Positions 9,540 through 19,274 of a stretch of 39,921 bases of DNA are shown in pieces; positions within the stretch are counted from its first letter, which is position 1; the number at the start of each line of letters is the position of its first letter. The notes beneath the pieces are model-generated. The model did not search any database. It was not told where the DNA came from and was given only the letters and a program-made list of their open reading frames with translations. The DNA comes from Sedimenticola hydrogenitrophicus (lineage in GTDB: Bacteria; Pseudomonadota; Gammaproteobacteria; Chromatiales; Chromatiaceae). The stretch lies in contig NZ_JANIOA010000041.1 in assembly GCF_025175675.1 (NCBI RefSeq), forward strand, positions 1 to 39,921. Direction: 5' to 3'. Both the position numbers and the translations under genes were made by a program.

Positions 9540-9968
9540 ATGGCGATCGAGCGTACATTCTCAATTGTGAAGCCGGATGCGGTGGCAAAGAACATCATTG
9601 GCAAGATCTACAGCCGCTTCGAAGAGGCGGGCCTCCGCATTGTTGCCTCGAAGATGCTGCAGCTGAGCCGCGAGCAGGCCGGCGAGTTCTACGCGGTACA
9701 CAAAGAGCGCCCCTTCTATAATGACCTGATCGATTTCATGACCTCCGGGCCGGTGATGGTGCAGGTGCTGGAAGGTGAGAATGCCATTGCCAAGAACCGC
9801 GAGGTAATGGGTGCCACCAATCCGAAAGATGCCGCACCGGGCACCATTCGCGCCGATTTTGCCGAGACGGTCGATGAGAATGCCGTGCATGGCTCGGACG
9901 CCCCGGAGACGGCTGCCGTGGAGATCGCCTTCTTCTTCCCCGAAGGCGTCTGCGAAAGGCTGCGTTGA
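9540..9968 (+). CDS. ndk: Nucleoside diphosphate kinase
   Basis: The 142-residue product is the usual bacterial Ndk length and family sequence throughout. It transfers the gamma-phosphate between nucleoside triphosphates and diphosphates via phospho-histidine, here H117 in NAVHGSD. The N-terminal [12 protein letters not shown] strand and the [16 protein letters not shown] segment are typical. I chose the ATG at 9540 because GGAG lies at 9530-9533, six bases upstream, and the protein then begins MAIERTFS as in homologues; an in-frame TTG at 9519 would add seven residues. It lies just before rlmN, the common gammaproteobacterial order, though a palindromic insertion separates them here. Confidence 0.96.
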   Translation: MAIERTFSIVKPDAVAKNIIGKIYSRFEEAGLRIVASKMLQLSREQAGEFYAVHKERPFYNDLIDFMTSGPVMVQVLEGENAIAKNREVMGATNPKDAAPGTIRADFAETVDENAVHGSDAPETAAVEIAFFFPEGVCERLR

Positions 9969-9997
9969 GGTCACCCTTGATCGATCTGCATTACCTA

Positions 9998-10158
9998 AGG
10001 GCTCGTGCAAGAATAAGTTCCGGTATTCGGTCGCCCCTGGACCCCGCTGGCGGCGTTACGCTTTTTGCCAAGGGAGCAGCCATTGCCTGCAAAGCGTGCC
10101 TTGCCAGCGGGGCCCAGGAACGCCCTCGGTACTACGGAATTATTCTTGCGCGAGCCCT
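9998..10158. repeat. MITE-like element with ~25-bp terminal inverted repeats
   Basis: The left end at 9998-10022 (starting AGGGCTCGTGCAAGAATAA) is complemented, with one gap and one mismatch, by the right end at 10135-10158. A second inner inverted repeat pairs CCTGGACCCCGCTGGC near 10035 with its near-complement near 10103. The 161-bp element fills most of the ndk-rlmN gap and has no coding capacity. It could be a MITE or a large transcript-stabilising hairpin. Confidence 0.7.
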
Positions 10159-10242
10159 AAGCTATTCCGCTGAAGACCGGCCGGACTGTGTACACATGGA
10201 ATCGGCGACACCTTATCAATCACTATGTGGAGTGGCAGGGTA

Positions 10243-11319
10243 ATGCCGAGCGCTGAACAGAAAATCAATCTGCTGGATTTTGACCGCAAGGGCATGGAGA
10301 CCTTCTTCGAAGGGCTGGGTGCCAAGGCCTTCAACGGCCGCAATGTGCTCAAATGGATCCATAAGCACGGTGTCACCGATTTTGATGCCATGACCGATCT
10401 GTCGAAAAAGCTGCGCGAACAGCTCAAGGCGACGGCGGAAGTCAGGGTGCCGGAGATCGTGTTCGAGCAGCCGGCGCTGGATGGCACCCATAAATGGGTG
10501 CTGGAGCTGGACTGCAATAACCGCATCGAATCGGTGTTCATCCCCGAACCCAATCGCAGTACCCTCTGCATCTCATCCCAGGTGGGTTGTGCGCTGGACT
10601 GCAGTTTCTGCTCCACCGCGCAGCAGGGCTTCAACCGCAATCTCACCGCCGCGGAGATTATCGGCCAGGTATGGGTGGCCGAGCGGGAACTGGGCAAGTC
10701 GCTCACCAACGTGGTGCTGATGGGGATGGGCGAGCCCCTGGCCAACTTCGACCCGGTGGTCACCGCTACCAATATCATGCAGGACGACCTGGCCTACATG
10801 CTGTCGAAATACCGGGTCACTATCAGTACTTCGGGTATTGTGCCGGCCCTGAAACAGCTCAGGGAGTTGTCCGAGGTGAGCCTGGCGGTGTCGCTGCATG
10901 CGCCGACCAACGAGCTGCGCGACCAGCTGGTGCCGATCAACCGCAAGTATCCCCTGGAGCAGCTGATCCCGGCTTGCCGGGATTATCTGCGGGGCGACAA
11001 GCGGCGCAAGGTGACCTGGGAATATGTCATGCTGGACGGTATCAACGACAGTGACAAACAGGCCCGGCAGCTGATCAGGCTGTTGGAGGGCACCCCGTCA
11101 AAGGTCAATCTCATTCCATTCAATCCGTTTCCGGGAACTCACTACCGCTGTTCGCCGCCGGAACGGATCGACGCCTTTCGTCAGCGGCTGGTCAGGGCCG
11201 GCATCGTCACCACCACTCGCAAGACCCGTGGCGAGGATATCGACGCGGCCTGCGGCCAGCTGGTGGGACGGGTAAAGGATCGCAGTCGACGTGAATTGAA
11301 ACATTCGGGAGGATTTTAG
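10243..11319 (+). CDS. rlmN: Dual-specificity RNA methyltransferase RlmN
   Basis: A radical SAM enzyme that methylates C2 of adenosine 2503 in 23S rRNA and A37 in some tRNAs. From the ATG at 10243 it is 358 residues. The iron-sulfur cluster cysteines are C116, C120 and C123 (CALDCSFC), followed by the family signature [20 protein letters not shown] binds SAM, and the resolving cysteine C337 sits in DAACGQL. An in-frame ATG at 10225 would add six residues, but GGAG at 10229-10232 favours 10243. It ends only one base before the pilF start, so the two are probably cotranscribed. Confidence 0.95.
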   Translation: MPSAEQKINLLDFDRKGMETFFEGLGAKAFNGRNVLKWIHKHGVTDFDAMTDLSKKLREQLKATAEVRVPEIVFEQPALDGTHKWVLELDCNNRIESVFIPEPNRSTLCISSQVGCALDCSFCSTAQQGFNRNLTAAEIIGQVWVAERELGKSLTNVVLMGMGEPLANFDPVVTATNIMQDDLAYMLSKYRVTISTSGIVPALKQLRELSEVSLAVSLHAPTNELRDQLVPINRKYPLEQLIPACRDYLRGDKRRKVTWEYVMLDGINDSDKQARQLIRLLEGTPSKVNLIPFNPFPGTHYRCSPPERIDAFRQRLVRAGIVTTTRKTRGEDIDAACGQLVGRVKDRSRRELKHSGGF

Positions 11320-11320
11320 C

Positions 11321-12118
11321 TTGAAGCTCAGTCAGCTCACAGTTCTGGGGGTGTTCGCGCTGCTGCTTGCCGGCTGTCAGCAGGGGGCGGTTAGGCCGGG
11401 TGGCACCTCCCCGGATATGGTCGACAACACCGGACAGTTCAGTCAGAACAACCGAACCGGTGAGGGGGATGTCTATGTGAAACTGGCTATCGCCTATATG
11501 CGGGAAGGCCATCTGGACGTGGCGCTGATGAAGGCCAAGCAGGCACTCTCGGTCGAGCCGGCGAACGCGGAGGGGCATAACGTCATCGCCCTTCTGTACG
11601 ACCGCTTGGGTGAACGCGATCTGGCGGAGAAACACTTTCTGCGCAGTCTCCGTATCGACACCAAGAACTCCTATGTGCTGAATGCCTATGCCTCCTTTCT
11701 CTGCCAGCAACAGCGCTATGAAGAGGCCGACGGGTATTTCCTGAAGGCACTGCTCAACCCACTCTACAGGACCCCCGAAGTGGCGCTGACCAATGCGGGC
11801 ATCTGCGCCATACGCAACAATGACATGAAAAAGGCCGAGGAGTACTTTCGCCGGGCGCTGGGCTACAACGCCAAGTTCCCGTTGGCGCTGATCCAGATGG
11901 CCCAAATCAGCTTTCAGAAAGAAGAGAACCTCTCTTCCCGCGCCTATCTGCAGCGTTATCTGGAGCTGACCAAACCGACGCCGGCCTCGCTGTGGCTGGG
12001 TATCCGGAATGAGCGTATCCTCGGCGACCGGAATGCGGTCTCCAGCTATTCTCTAATGTTGAAAAATAACTTCCCTGACTCCAGGGAGGTGCAGCTTTTG
12101 AAGGATGCCGAACAGTAA
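11321..12118 (+). CDS. pilF: PilF/PilW, type IV pilus biogenesis lipoprotein with TPR repeats
   Basis: The 265-residue product begins with a lipoprotein signal peptide ending in LLLAGC (lipidated C19), followed by tandem tetratricopeptide repeats from about residue 50 to 235. PilF/PilW is the outer-membrane pilotin that helps the PilQ secretin insert and multimerise; its place between rlmN and rodZ is the standard gammaproteobacterial location. The start is TTG at 11321, supported by GGGAGGA at 11307-11313, seven bases upstream. The stop codon shares a base with the rodZ start (TAATG), indicating translational coupling. A full type IV pilus system cannot be confirmed from this window. Confidence 0.9.
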   Translation: MKLSQLTVLGVFALLLAGCQQGAVRPGGTSPDMVDNTGQFSQNNRTGEGDVYVKLAIAYMREGHLDVALMKAKQALSVEPANAEGHNVIALLYDRLGERDLAEKHFLRSLRIDTKNSYVLNAYASFLCQQQRYEEADGYFLKALLNPLYRTPEVALTNAGICAIRNNDMKKAEEYFRRALGYNAKFPLALIQMAQISFQKEENLSSRAYLQRYLELTKPTPASLWLGIRNERILGDRNAVSSYSLMLKNNFPDSREVQLLKDAEQ

Positions 12119-13152
12119 TGAATGCCGCCGATCATAACCAAGAGGTGCATGAGCCGGTTGTCCAGGGACCTGGAAAACAGTTGCGGGAGATCCGCCTGGC
12201 GAGAAATCTGGATATCAACCAGGTGGCTGGTCTGTTGCACCTGAATGTCTCCCTGCTTGAAGCACTGGAGGCGGATGATTTCAGCAAACTGCCCAGCCCC
12301 GTGTTTGTCCAGGGCTATCTGCGCAACTATGCCCGCCTGCTGGATGTCCCGGTTACCCCGATACTGGATGCCTTTCAGCACTATCGGCCGGTGGCTGACG
12401 AGACCATGCATCTCAAGGCCTCACAGATCCGGCATGAAGTGCGCAGCAGTCATACCGTTGTGCGCGTGATCACCTGGCTGATTGTTATCGGTATCATCGC
12501 CCTGGTGGTGACCTGGTGGCGCGGTTATCTGCAGTGGCCGATCAGCCTGGGCCTCGAGGGTGACAATCCGCCGGTAGCGCAGCAGGCGGGAGACCCGCCG
12601 CCGGTGACCGAAAGTCAACCGGTTGCCCCTGACGGCACGGTCACCCTGCCGCCGCTGGCTGAGCGGCCGGAGATTCTGGACGCCCCGGTCAGTGACTCCG
12701 CCGCGCCGCTGGGGTCGACACCATCGCGGCGCCCTGACGATCAGACCACGCGTGAGCGCAGCGATGCGCCGCCCGCAACCCTGGAGGAGATGCCGCAACC
12801 GGCGGTGAGCGATTCGGCCGCGCCTTCCGATGACGTGGCGCAGGGCCGTGCGGCGGATGTCACCGTGGCCGGCGAGGTGGTGACGCCGGGAGCCGACCAG
12901 CCACCAGCCACAGCGCAGGTGCAGGTCAGCTTCTCCGAAGCCTGCTGGACCGAGATCCGGGACGCCACCGGCGGTTACCGGGTGATCGGCAACAAAACAG
13001 CGGGGGAACGCCTGATGCTGGCGGGTGAGGCGCCCTACCAGATGGTATTCGGAAATGCCTCCGCAGTCAGTATTCTCGTCAATGGCTCGGCCTATGATCT
13101 GGCCCCGCATACCCGCTCGAATGTCGCTCGGTTTACCCTCGATATCGAATGA
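12118..13152 (+). CDS. rodZ: RodZ, cytoskeletal cell-shape protein
   Basis: RodZ links MreB filaments to the cell-wall elongation complex across the inner membrane. The 344 residues show the full layout: an N-terminal helix-turn-helix of the HTH_25 type (about 18-85, GKQLREIRLARNLDINQVAGLL), a transmembrane helix (about 114-134), a long proline/alanine-rich periplasmic linker (about 145-265), and a beta-rich C-terminal DUF4115 domain (about 268-344) including CWTEIRDATG. It overlaps the pilF stop by one base. The next gene is hisS at once; ispG, usual here, is missing. Confidence 0.94.
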   Translation: MNAADHNQEVHEPVVQGPGKQLREIRLARNLDINQVAGLLHLNVSLLEALEADDFSKLPSPVFVQGYLRNYARLLDVPVTPILDAFQHYRPVADETMHLKASQIRHEVRSSHTVVRVITWLIVIGIIALVVTWWRGYLQWPISLGLEGDNPPVAQQAGDPPPVTESQPVAPDGTVTLPPLAERPEILDAPVSDSAAPLGSTPSRRPDDQTTRERSDAPPATLEEMPQPAVSDSAAPSDDVAQGRAADVTVAGEVVTPGADQPPATAQVQVSFSEACWTEIRDATGGYRVIGNKTAGERLMLAGEAPYQMVFGNASAVSILVNGSAYDLAPHTRSNVARFTLDIE

Positions 13153-13223
13153 GGGCAGGGCGGTTGGCTAGCCTTCGGAACCTGCAGTAATAAATAGAAT
13201 TGAGCTTAAAGAATCAGAGAGTA

Positions 13224-14492
13224 ATGGCCAAAAATATCCAAGCCATCCGTGGCATGCACGATATCCTGCCGGACAAGTCGCCACTTTGGCATTTTCTGGA
13301 GCAGCAGACACGCTCCGTTCTGGACAGCTACGGGTACCGGGAGCTGCGTACCCCCGTGGTGGAGATGACCGAGCTGTTCAAACGCTCGATCGGCGAAGTG
13401 ACCGATATTGTCGAGAAGGAGATGTATACCTTCGAAGACCGTAACGGCGACAGCCTGACCCTGCGCCCGGAGTGCACCGCCAGCTGTGTGCGGGCCGGCA
13501 TCGAGAGCGGGCTGTTCCACAACCAGGTGCAGCGCCTCTGGTATTATGGCCCGATGTTCCGGCATGAGCGTCCCCAGAAGGGACGCTATCGTCAGTTCTA
13601 TCAGATCGGCGCGGAGGCCTATGGCCTCACCGGTCCGGACATCGACATCGAAATGATCCTTCTGACCCGGCGAATCTGGGAGTGCCTCGGGCTGGAGGGT
13701 CTGGAACTGCAGATCAACACCCTGGGTACCTCCGCAGAGCGTGCGGTCTATCGTGAGCAGTTGGTGGCCTATCTCTCGGAACGCAGGGGGCAGTTGGATG
13801 AAGACAGCCTGCGCCGTCTCGACAGCAATCCCCTGCGTATCCTCGATTCCAAGAACCCGGATATGCAGGAACTGACCGCAGGCGCCCCCTCGCTGATGGA
13901 TTACCTGGGGGAGGAGTCGAAGGAGCACTTCCGGAGCCTCTGCGCCGGACTGGAAGCGGCGGGCGTGCCCTACGTGGTCAACACCCGTCTGGTGCGCGGA
14001 CTCGACTACTATGCACGCACGGTGTTCGAGTGGGTGACCGACCGCCTGGGAGCCCAGGGCACCGTCTGTGCCGGTGGCCGTTACGATGGCCTGGTGGAGC
14101 AGTTGGGCGGCAGGGCGACCCCGGCGGTCGGTTTCGCCATGGGCGTGGAACGGCTGATCGTGCTGCTGGAAGAGCGGGAAATCCCCCTTGAACTGCAGAC
14201 CCTGGATGCCTATCTGGTGCTGGTTGGCGATACCCCGCAACGCCAGGGGATGTTGCTGGCCGATCGCCTGCGCCGCGAGGTGCCGGGGTTGCGGCTGATG
14301 ACCCACTGTGGTGGCGGCAGCTTCAAGAGCCAATTTAAGAAGGCGGATCGTAGCGGAGCCCGTTTTGCGCTGGTGCTGGGCGAGGATGAGCTGGCCCAGG
14401 GCATCATAGGGGTCAAGTATCTGCGTGAAGAGCGCGAACAGGAACAAGTGGCGCTGGACGATCTGGCGGGCTATCTGCGCGAGAAAATCTGA
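13224..14492 (+). CDS. hisS: Histidyl-tRNA synthetase
   Basis: Class II aminoacyl-tRNA synthetase charging tRNA-His. The start at 13224 gives 422 residues beginning [16 protein letters not shown], which matches the family N-terminus and the usual ~424 length; an in-frame TTG at 13200 is less likely. Visible motifs include [14 protein letters not shown] (motif 2 region), the histidine-specific [15 protein letters not shown], and motif 3 within [11 protein letters not shown]. The C-terminal anticodon-binding domain spans about 325-420. It is followed by yfgM after 70 bases containing an imperfect hairpin (about 14498-14518). Confidence 0.96.
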   Translation: MAKNIQAIRGMHDILPDKSPLWHFLEQQTRSVLDSYGYRELRTPVVEMTELFKRSIGEVTDIVEKEMYTFEDRNGDSLTLRPECTASCVRAGIESGLFHNQVQRLWYYGPMFRHERPQKGRYRQFYQIGAEAYGLTGPDIDIEMILLTRRIWECLGLEGLELQINTLGTSAERAVYREQLVAYLSERRGQLDEDSLRRLDSNPLRILDSKNPDMQELTAGAPSLMDYLGEESKEHFRSLCAGLEAAGVPYVVNTRLVRGLDYYARTVFEWVTDRLGAQGTVCAGGRYDGLVEQLGGRATPAVGFAMGVERLIVLLEEREIPLELQTLDAYLVLVGDTPQRQGMLLADRLRREVPGLRLMTHCGGGSFKSQFKKADRSGARFALVLGEDELAQGIIGVKYLREEREQEQVALDDLAGYLREKI

Positions 14493-14562
14493 TTAGCCCG
14501 GGGACCCTGCGGTTCCCGGCAGTGAATTGTTTAGCCGCTATCGGGCGGAGAGAGAGGACGAG

Positions 14563-15189
14563 ATGGTTGATGTGAATCTGTCGGAAGAAGAGCAGGTTGA
14601 AGCACTCAAAAGGTGGTGGAAGGAAAATGGCAAGTCGGTCATCGCCGGCATCGTGCTGGGGCTGGGTGGCGTGTTTGGTTGGCAGTACTGGACCCAGCAT
14701 CAGCGCCAGGTGGCTGAACAGGCCTCGCAACAATTTGAGCAGCTGACGGAGAGTGTCGCCGCCGGCTCGGGGGCAGCGGTGGCTCAGGCCGAGGCGCTGA
14801 TCGCCGGACATGAAGGGAGCGCCTATGCGGTGTTTGCCTCCTTGAATCTGGCCAAGGTCAAATTCCAGCAGGGCGATATCGACGGCGCGAAGGAGCGGCT
14901 GCAATGGGTGGTGGCCAATGCCGACGATCAGTCACTGCGACAGATCGCCCGCCTGCGACTGGCGCGCCTGTTGCTGGATCAGGGCGCGGTCGAGGAGGCG
15001 TCCGGCCTTATCGCCCAGGCGCCGGTGGACAATTTCAAAGGGGATATTGCCGAATTGAGGGGCGATATCGCTTTGCAAGAGGGTGACCGGGGGGCTGCCC
15101 GGCAGGCCTACAAGGAAGCGCTGGAGTCCCAGGTCAGTAACAGTGCCCTGGTACAGATGAAGTTTGACAATCTGACCGCGGCCGAATAG
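14563..15189 (+). CDS. yfgM: YfgM, ancillary SecYEG translocon protein with TPR-like domain
   Basis: A single-pass inner-membrane protein with a periplasmic TPR-like domain that works with the chaperone PpiD at SecYEG and supports envelope protein folding. The ATG at 14563 gives 208 residues with QVEALKRWWKENGKS followed by a transmembrane helix (about 25-43), just as in E. coli YfgM (206). A GAGG lies five bases upstream; an in-frame TTG at 14527 would add an atypical charged extension. The C-terminal two thirds are alanine-rich helical repeats. It is followed after 16 bases by bamB. Confidence 0.92.
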   Translation: MVDVNLSEEEQVEALKRWWKENGKSVIAGIVLGLGGVFGWQYWTQHQRQVAEQASQQFEQLTESVAAGSGAAVAQAEALIAGHEGSAYAVFASLNLAKVKFQQGDIDGAKERLQWVVANADDQSLRQIARLRLARLLLDQGAVEEASGLIAQAPVDNFKGDIAELRGDIALQEGDRGAARQAYKEALESQVSNSALVQMKFDNLTAAE

Positions 15190-15205
15190 TCCCGAGGATC
15201 GCCCA

Positions 15206-16372
15206 ATGATGCGCTACTTGCTGATATCCCTGCTGGTCCTGCTGCTGAGCGGCTGCGGTTCCATCAACCCGATGGACTGGTTTGCCGAGGATGACAACTC
15301 GGAACCGCCGGCTGAGCTGGTCGAGCTGGACGAAACGGTTCCTTCCCGGGTGCTCTGGTCCACCTCCATCGGTGGCGGCGCGGATAAGCAACGGGTCAAA
15401 CTGGTGCCTTTTATCGAGGATGACCGGATCTATGCCGCCAGCCGGAAGGGCGAGGTGCGGGCGCTGGATGCCGCCACCGGGCGTGCCCTCTGGTCGGTGG
15501 ATACCGGACTGGAGATCTCCGGTGGGCCGGGCGCGGGCGAGGGGCTGGTGTTGTTCGGCACCAGTAACGGCGAGGTGATCGCGCTGGATCAGGCCGGGGG
15601 TGGCGAAAAATGGCGGACTCGGGTGAGCAGCGAAGTGCTCTCCGTGCCCAAGGCCGCGCGAGGTGTGGTGGTGGTGCATACCATTGATGGCAAACTGTTC
15701 GGTCTGGATACGGCGACCGGTGCCCAGCAGTGGATCTATGACCGCTCCATTCCGGTGTTGACCCTGCACGGCAACAGCTCCCCGGTGATTACCGGTGATC
15801 GGGTTATCGCCGGTTTTGCCAGCGGCAAGCTGGCGATGTTCAATCTGCGCGATGGTGAGCTGCTCTGGGAGCTCACCGTCTCGGCGCCGAGCGGCCGCTC
15901 CGAGCTGGAGCGCATGGTGGATATCGATGGTGATCCGCTGGTCATCGGCGATGTGGTCTACGCCGTCACCTACCAGGGCGAGATGGCGGCGGTGTCGCTG
16001 GAAACCGGTATCGTGCTGTGGCGTCGCAAGCTCTCCTCCTACGCCGGCATGGGGGCGGATTACGGGCAGATCTATGTCTCCGATGATACCGATCACGTCC
16101 TGTCGGTGGACCCGGGCAACGGTTCCGCCCTGTGGAAGAACCAGAAACTCCAATACCGCAAGCTGACCGCGCCGGTGGTGTTGGGTGAACGTATCCTGGT
16201 GGGTGACTTCGAGGGCTACCTGCACTTTCTGTCACGCGAGGATGGTCGCCTGGATGGACGTGTACGCGTCGCCAAGTCGGCGATCTCCACCCCGCCCATC
16301 GTGATCGATGGTACGGTCTATATCTATGCGGATGGCGGTGAGATAGCCGCCATCACAACCTCCGGCCTCTGA
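15206..16372 (+). CDS. bamB: BamB, lipoprotein of the outer-membrane protein assembly complex
   Basis: BamB is an eight-bladed beta-propeller lipoprotein that binds BamA and assists outer-membrane beta-barrel assembly. The 388 residues start with a lipoprotein signal (LLLSGC, lipidated C17) and continue with repeated PQQ-like blades, for example GEVRALDAATGRALWSVDTG, GEVIALDQAGGGEKW and GKLFGLDTATGAQQW. The start at 15206 is preceded by GAGGA at 15194-15198; a second ATG directly after it would be equivalent. It sits between yfgM and der, its usual place. Confidence 0.95.
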   Translation: MMRYLLISLLVLLLSGCGSINPMDWFAEDDNSEPPAELVELDETVPSRVLWSTSIGGGADKQRVKLVPFIEDDRIYAASRKGEVRALDAATGRALWSVDTGLEISGGPGAGEGLVLFGTSNGEVIALDQAGGGEKWRTRVSSEVLSVPKAARGVVVVHTIDGKLFGLDTATGAQQWIYDRSIPVLTLHGNSSPVITGDRVIAGFASGKLAMFNLRDGELLWELTVSAPSGRSELERMVDIDGDPLVIGDVVYAVTYQGEMAAVSLETGIVLWRRKLSSYAGMGADYGQIYVSDDTDHVLSVDPGNGSALWKNQKLQYRKLTAPVVLGERILVGDFEGYLHFLSREDGRLDGRVRVAKSAISTPPIVIDGTVYIYADGGEIAAITTSGL

Positions 16373-16425
16373 TCCCCGGTCTCTGAACTCCCTGACTCTG
16401 AATTTTGAGCGTAAATGTGCCAAAC

Positions 16426-17814
16426 ATGCTGCCCGTAATCGTCCTGGTGGGACGCCCCAATGTGGGCAAGTCCACCCTGTTCAATCGACTGACCCGGAGT
16501 CGTGACGCCCTGGTGGCGGATCAGCCCGGTTTGACCCGCGATCGCCAGTACGGTGTCGGCAAGCTGGGTGACCGCCCCTATGTGGTGGTGGATACCGGGG
16601 GCTTGAGCGGCGAAGCGACGGGCGTCGATTTGCTGATGGAGCAGCAGGTGCAGGCGGCCATTGCCGAAGCCGATCATATCTTTTTTCTGCTGGATGGCCG
16701 CACCGGCTGTACCCCCGCCGACAGCGCCATCGCGGGGCAGCTCCGTCGTACCGGAAAACCGGTCAGTGCGGTGGTGAACAAGAGTGAAAGCCTGGATGGC
16801 GACATGGCCGGCGCCGACTTCTTTTCCCTGGGACTGGGCGAGCCGCTACCGATCTCCGCGGCCCATGGCCGCGGCGTGCGGTCCCTGATCAATGATGTAC
16901 TCGAGGCCTTCCCCGAGCCTGACGGTATTGCCCAGGAGAAGGACAAGGGCACGCTTATCGCCGTGGTCGGCCGTCCAAATGTGGGTAAGTCCACCCTGGT
17001 CAACCGGATGCTGGGCGAGGAGCGCGTGGTCGCTTTTGATCAACCCGGCACCACTCGGGACAGTGTCTTCATCACCTACACGCACGATGACAAGCCCTAC
17101 ACGCTGATCGATACGGCAGGGGTCAGGCGCCGCGCCCGGGTCAGTGAGATGGTGGAGAAGTTCAGTGTTATCAAGACGCTGCAGGCGATCGAGCAAGCCA
17201 ATGTGGTAATGTTGGTGCTGGACGCCCAGCAAGGCGTCGGCGAACAGGACGCGACCCTGGCGGGCCATATCCTGGAGAGCGGGCGCGCGCTGGTGGTGGT
17301 GATCAACAAATGGGACGGTCTGCAATCGGAGCAGCGTGATCGGATAAAGGAGGAGATCGACAGGAAACTGCCATTTCTCGATTTCGCCGCCAAGCGGTTT
17401 ATCTCGGCACTGCATGGCTCCGGTGTCGGCAAGCTCTATCAGGCGCTGGATTCGGCCTACGCCAACGCCACCCGCAATCTGGCCACCCCGGAGCTGACCC
17501 GTATCCTCGAATGGACCGTCCAGGAGCACCAGCCGCCGATGGTGCATGGCCGGCGGATCAAGCTCCGTTATGCCCACCAGGGTGGACAGAATCCACCCAT
17601 CATCGTGATCCACGGCAACCAGACCGATGCGGTACCGACCACCTATAAACGCTATCTGATCAACCGCTTCCGCGAGGTCCTGAAACTGACCGGCACCCCG
17701 ATCCGCATTGAATTCAAGTCCGGGGAGAATCCGTTCAAGGACCGCAAGAACAAACTGACCCCGCGCCAGGCACAGAAGCGCCAACGCCTCAAGTCCTTCA
17801 GCAAGCGCAAGTAG
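16426..17814 (+). CDS. der: Der (EngA), double-domain GTPase for 50S ribosome assembly
   Basis: Der has two tandem G domains and a KH-like RNA-binding domain, and is essential for large-subunit maturation. The first P-loop GRPNVGKST lies at residues ~9-17; an identical P-loop recurs near residue 180. Both have DTAG/DTGG switch motifs and NK(S/W)D specificity motifs (NKSE, NKWD). The KH-like domain covers about 355-440, followed by a basic tail. I chose ATG 16426 because the protein then begins [15 protein letters not shown], like E. coli [15 protein letters not shown]; an in-frame TTG at 16405 would add seven residues. The ribosome binding site is weak. The first specificity motif reads NKSE rather than NKxD, as is also seen in other Der proteins. 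Confidence 0.94.
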   Translation: MLPVIVLVGRPNVGKSTLFNRLTRSRDALVADQPGLTRDRQYGVGKLGDRPYVVVDTGGLSGEATGVDLLMEQQVQAAIAEADHIFFLLDGRTGCTPADSAIAGQLRRTGKPVSAVVNKSESLDGDMAGADFFSLGLGEPLPISAAHGRGVRSLINDVLEAFPEPDGIAQEKDKGTLIAVVGRPNVGKSTLVNRMLGEERVVAFDQPGTTRDSVFITYTHDDKPYTLIDTAGVRRRARVSEMVEKFSVIKTLQAIEQANVVMLVLDAQQGVGEQDATLAGHILESGRALVVVINKWDGLQSEQRDRIKEEIDRKLPFLDFAAKRFISALHGSGVGKLYQALDSAYANATRNLATPELTRILEWTVQEHQPPMVHGRRIKLRYAHQGGQNPPIIVIHGNQTDAVPTTYKRYLINRFREVLKLTGTPIRIEFKSGENPFKDRKNKLTPRQAQKRQRLKSFSKRK

Positions 17815-17853
17815 GCGCCATTCGGCGACCAAAATATCCCGTTCATTCGTAGG

Positions 17854-17990
17854 GTGGGCACGTTTTTTGTGCCCACGCAGATGATTCGATACGGGGTAAT
17901 GGCTTGTAGGTTGGGGTGAGTCTGCGAACCCCAACGGGGTTTCATGTGTGTGCGCCATGATGTTGGGGTTCGTTCCTCACCCCAACCTAC
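17854..17990. repeat. Cluster of nested palindromes between der and the MFS gene
   Basis: Two structures lie in the space between the convergent der and MFS genes. A short hairpin (17854-17861 with 17869-17876, GTGGGCAC arms) comes first. Then a large nested inverted repeat follows: 15-bp arms GTAGGTTGGGGTGAG (17906-17920) and its exact complement (17976-17990), enclosing a second pair CGAACCCCAA (17925-17934) and TTGGGGTTCG (17963-17972). They look like REP/BIME-type repeats and may also act as a bidirectional transcription end. Confidence 0.75.
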
Positions 17991-18035
17991 CGCACTACGA
18001 AATTCACCGTGATTTCGACCAGTGGGCGTTCACCA

Positions 18036-19274
18036 CTACAGAATGCCGGACGGCTCCACCCCGCCATCTTCGTCATCATCATCCTCCTCGGTGTGATCAA
18101 GGCGACTGAGGCGCAGAAAACTGACCAGGGTGAAGATCCCCATCAGGGCGATGGAGAGTGCCATGGAGAGCGGTGAGCCGTCGTGATAATGCCCCACCAG
18201 CACGCCGATACCGGCGGCCACCGACATCTGGATGAAGCCGAGTAATGCGGAGGAGGTGCCGGCCATGTGCGGAAACGGGGCCAGCGCCCCCGCCATCGCC
18301 TGCGGCATGACGATACCGACGCCGATCATATAGAACATCTGCGGTAGGACAATCGCCGCCACGTGGTGTACCTCGGCCAGGGCAAAGAGCAGCATGCTGA
18401 CGCCCCCCGTGGCGGCGATGATCGAGCCGTAGCCCAGCAACCGGTTGATACCGACGCTGCGCACCAGCCGCCCCCCGATCAGCGTGCCGATCATGAAGCC
18501 GCCCACCACCAGGGCGAAGAAGAGTCCGAACTGCTCCTCCTTGAAGCCGAGAAAGTCGATAATGACGAAGGAGGAACCGGAAAGGAACGAGAATAGCCCG
18601 GCAAACACGAAGCTGCAGGTCAGGGTGTACCAGCGCCAGGTCGGATGTTTCAGCAGAATCCCGTAGTTTTTCAACAGATTGCCGACCGTCATGACGTGAT
18701 GACTGCCCGGCGGAGCGGTCTCCGGGATGCGAATCCCCAGCAGCAAGACCCCGATGACGCCGTATGCGGCAAGGAACAGGAAGATCGACTGCCAACCGAA
18801 CCAGATAGTCATGTAGCCGCCCAGGATGGGGGCGGCGGCCGGGGCCACGGCCATGGCGGTGCCGATATAGGAGAGCAGGCGGGCGGACTCCCGGGGGCCA
18901 TGGATATCCCGCACCATGGCACGCCCCAGCACCGGGCCGGCGCTGCCGCCGATGGCCTGGAGCAGGCGCAGGGCGGAGAGGGAGGCGATCGATTCGGCGA
19001 ACACGATGGCCAGGCTGCTCAGCAGAAACAGCAGCAGGCCCACCATCAGTACGGGCTTTCTGCCGAAGCGGTCGGACAGGGGGCCGTAGATCAACTGAGC
19101 CAGGGCGAAGCCGACCAGAAAGATGCTCAGGGTCTGCTGAACCTGGTTGATATCGGCGTTGAAGCTCTGCATCAGCAGCGGAAAGGCCGGCAGATACATG
19201 TCGGTGGAGAGCGGGCCGACCGCCACCAGTGAGGCGATGATGGCGGTGGCGAACAGGGACTTTGGCGAGATCAT
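18036..19274 (-). CDS. Bcr/CflA-family drug-resistance MFS transporter
   Basis: A 412-residue major facilitator with 12 predicted membrane segments. The N-terminus has the DHA1 Bcr/CflA motif GPLSTDMYLPAFPLLMQSF, and the loop motif DRFGRKPVLMVGL lies near residue 70. The family exports hydrophobic drugs such as bicyclomycin or chloramphenicol by proton antiport; the substrate here is not predictable. An odd acidic tail follows the last helix (run of E and D near residues 395-405). It is transcribed convergently with der and is not obviously part of an operon. Confidence 0.88.
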   Translation of the reverse strand: MISPKSLFATAIIASLVAVGPLSTDMYLPAFPLLMQSFNADINQVQQTLSIFLVGFALAQLIYGPLSDRFGRKPVLMVGLLLFLLSSLAIVFAESIASLSALRLLQAIGGSAGPVLGRAMVRDIHGPRESARLLSYIGTAMAVAPAAAPILGGYMTIWFGWQSIFLFLAAYGVIGVLLLGIRIPETAPPGSHHVMTVGNLLKNYGILLKHPTWRWYTLTCSFVFAGLFSFLSGSSFVIIDFLGFKEEQFGLFFALVVGGFMIGTLIGGRLVRSVGINRLLGYGSIIAATGGVSMLLFALAEVHHVAAIVLPQMFYMIGVGIVMPQAMAGALAPFPHMAGTSSALLGFIQMSVAAGIGVLVGHYHDGSPLSMALSIALMGIFTLVSFLRLSRLDHTEEDDDDEDGGVEPSGIL

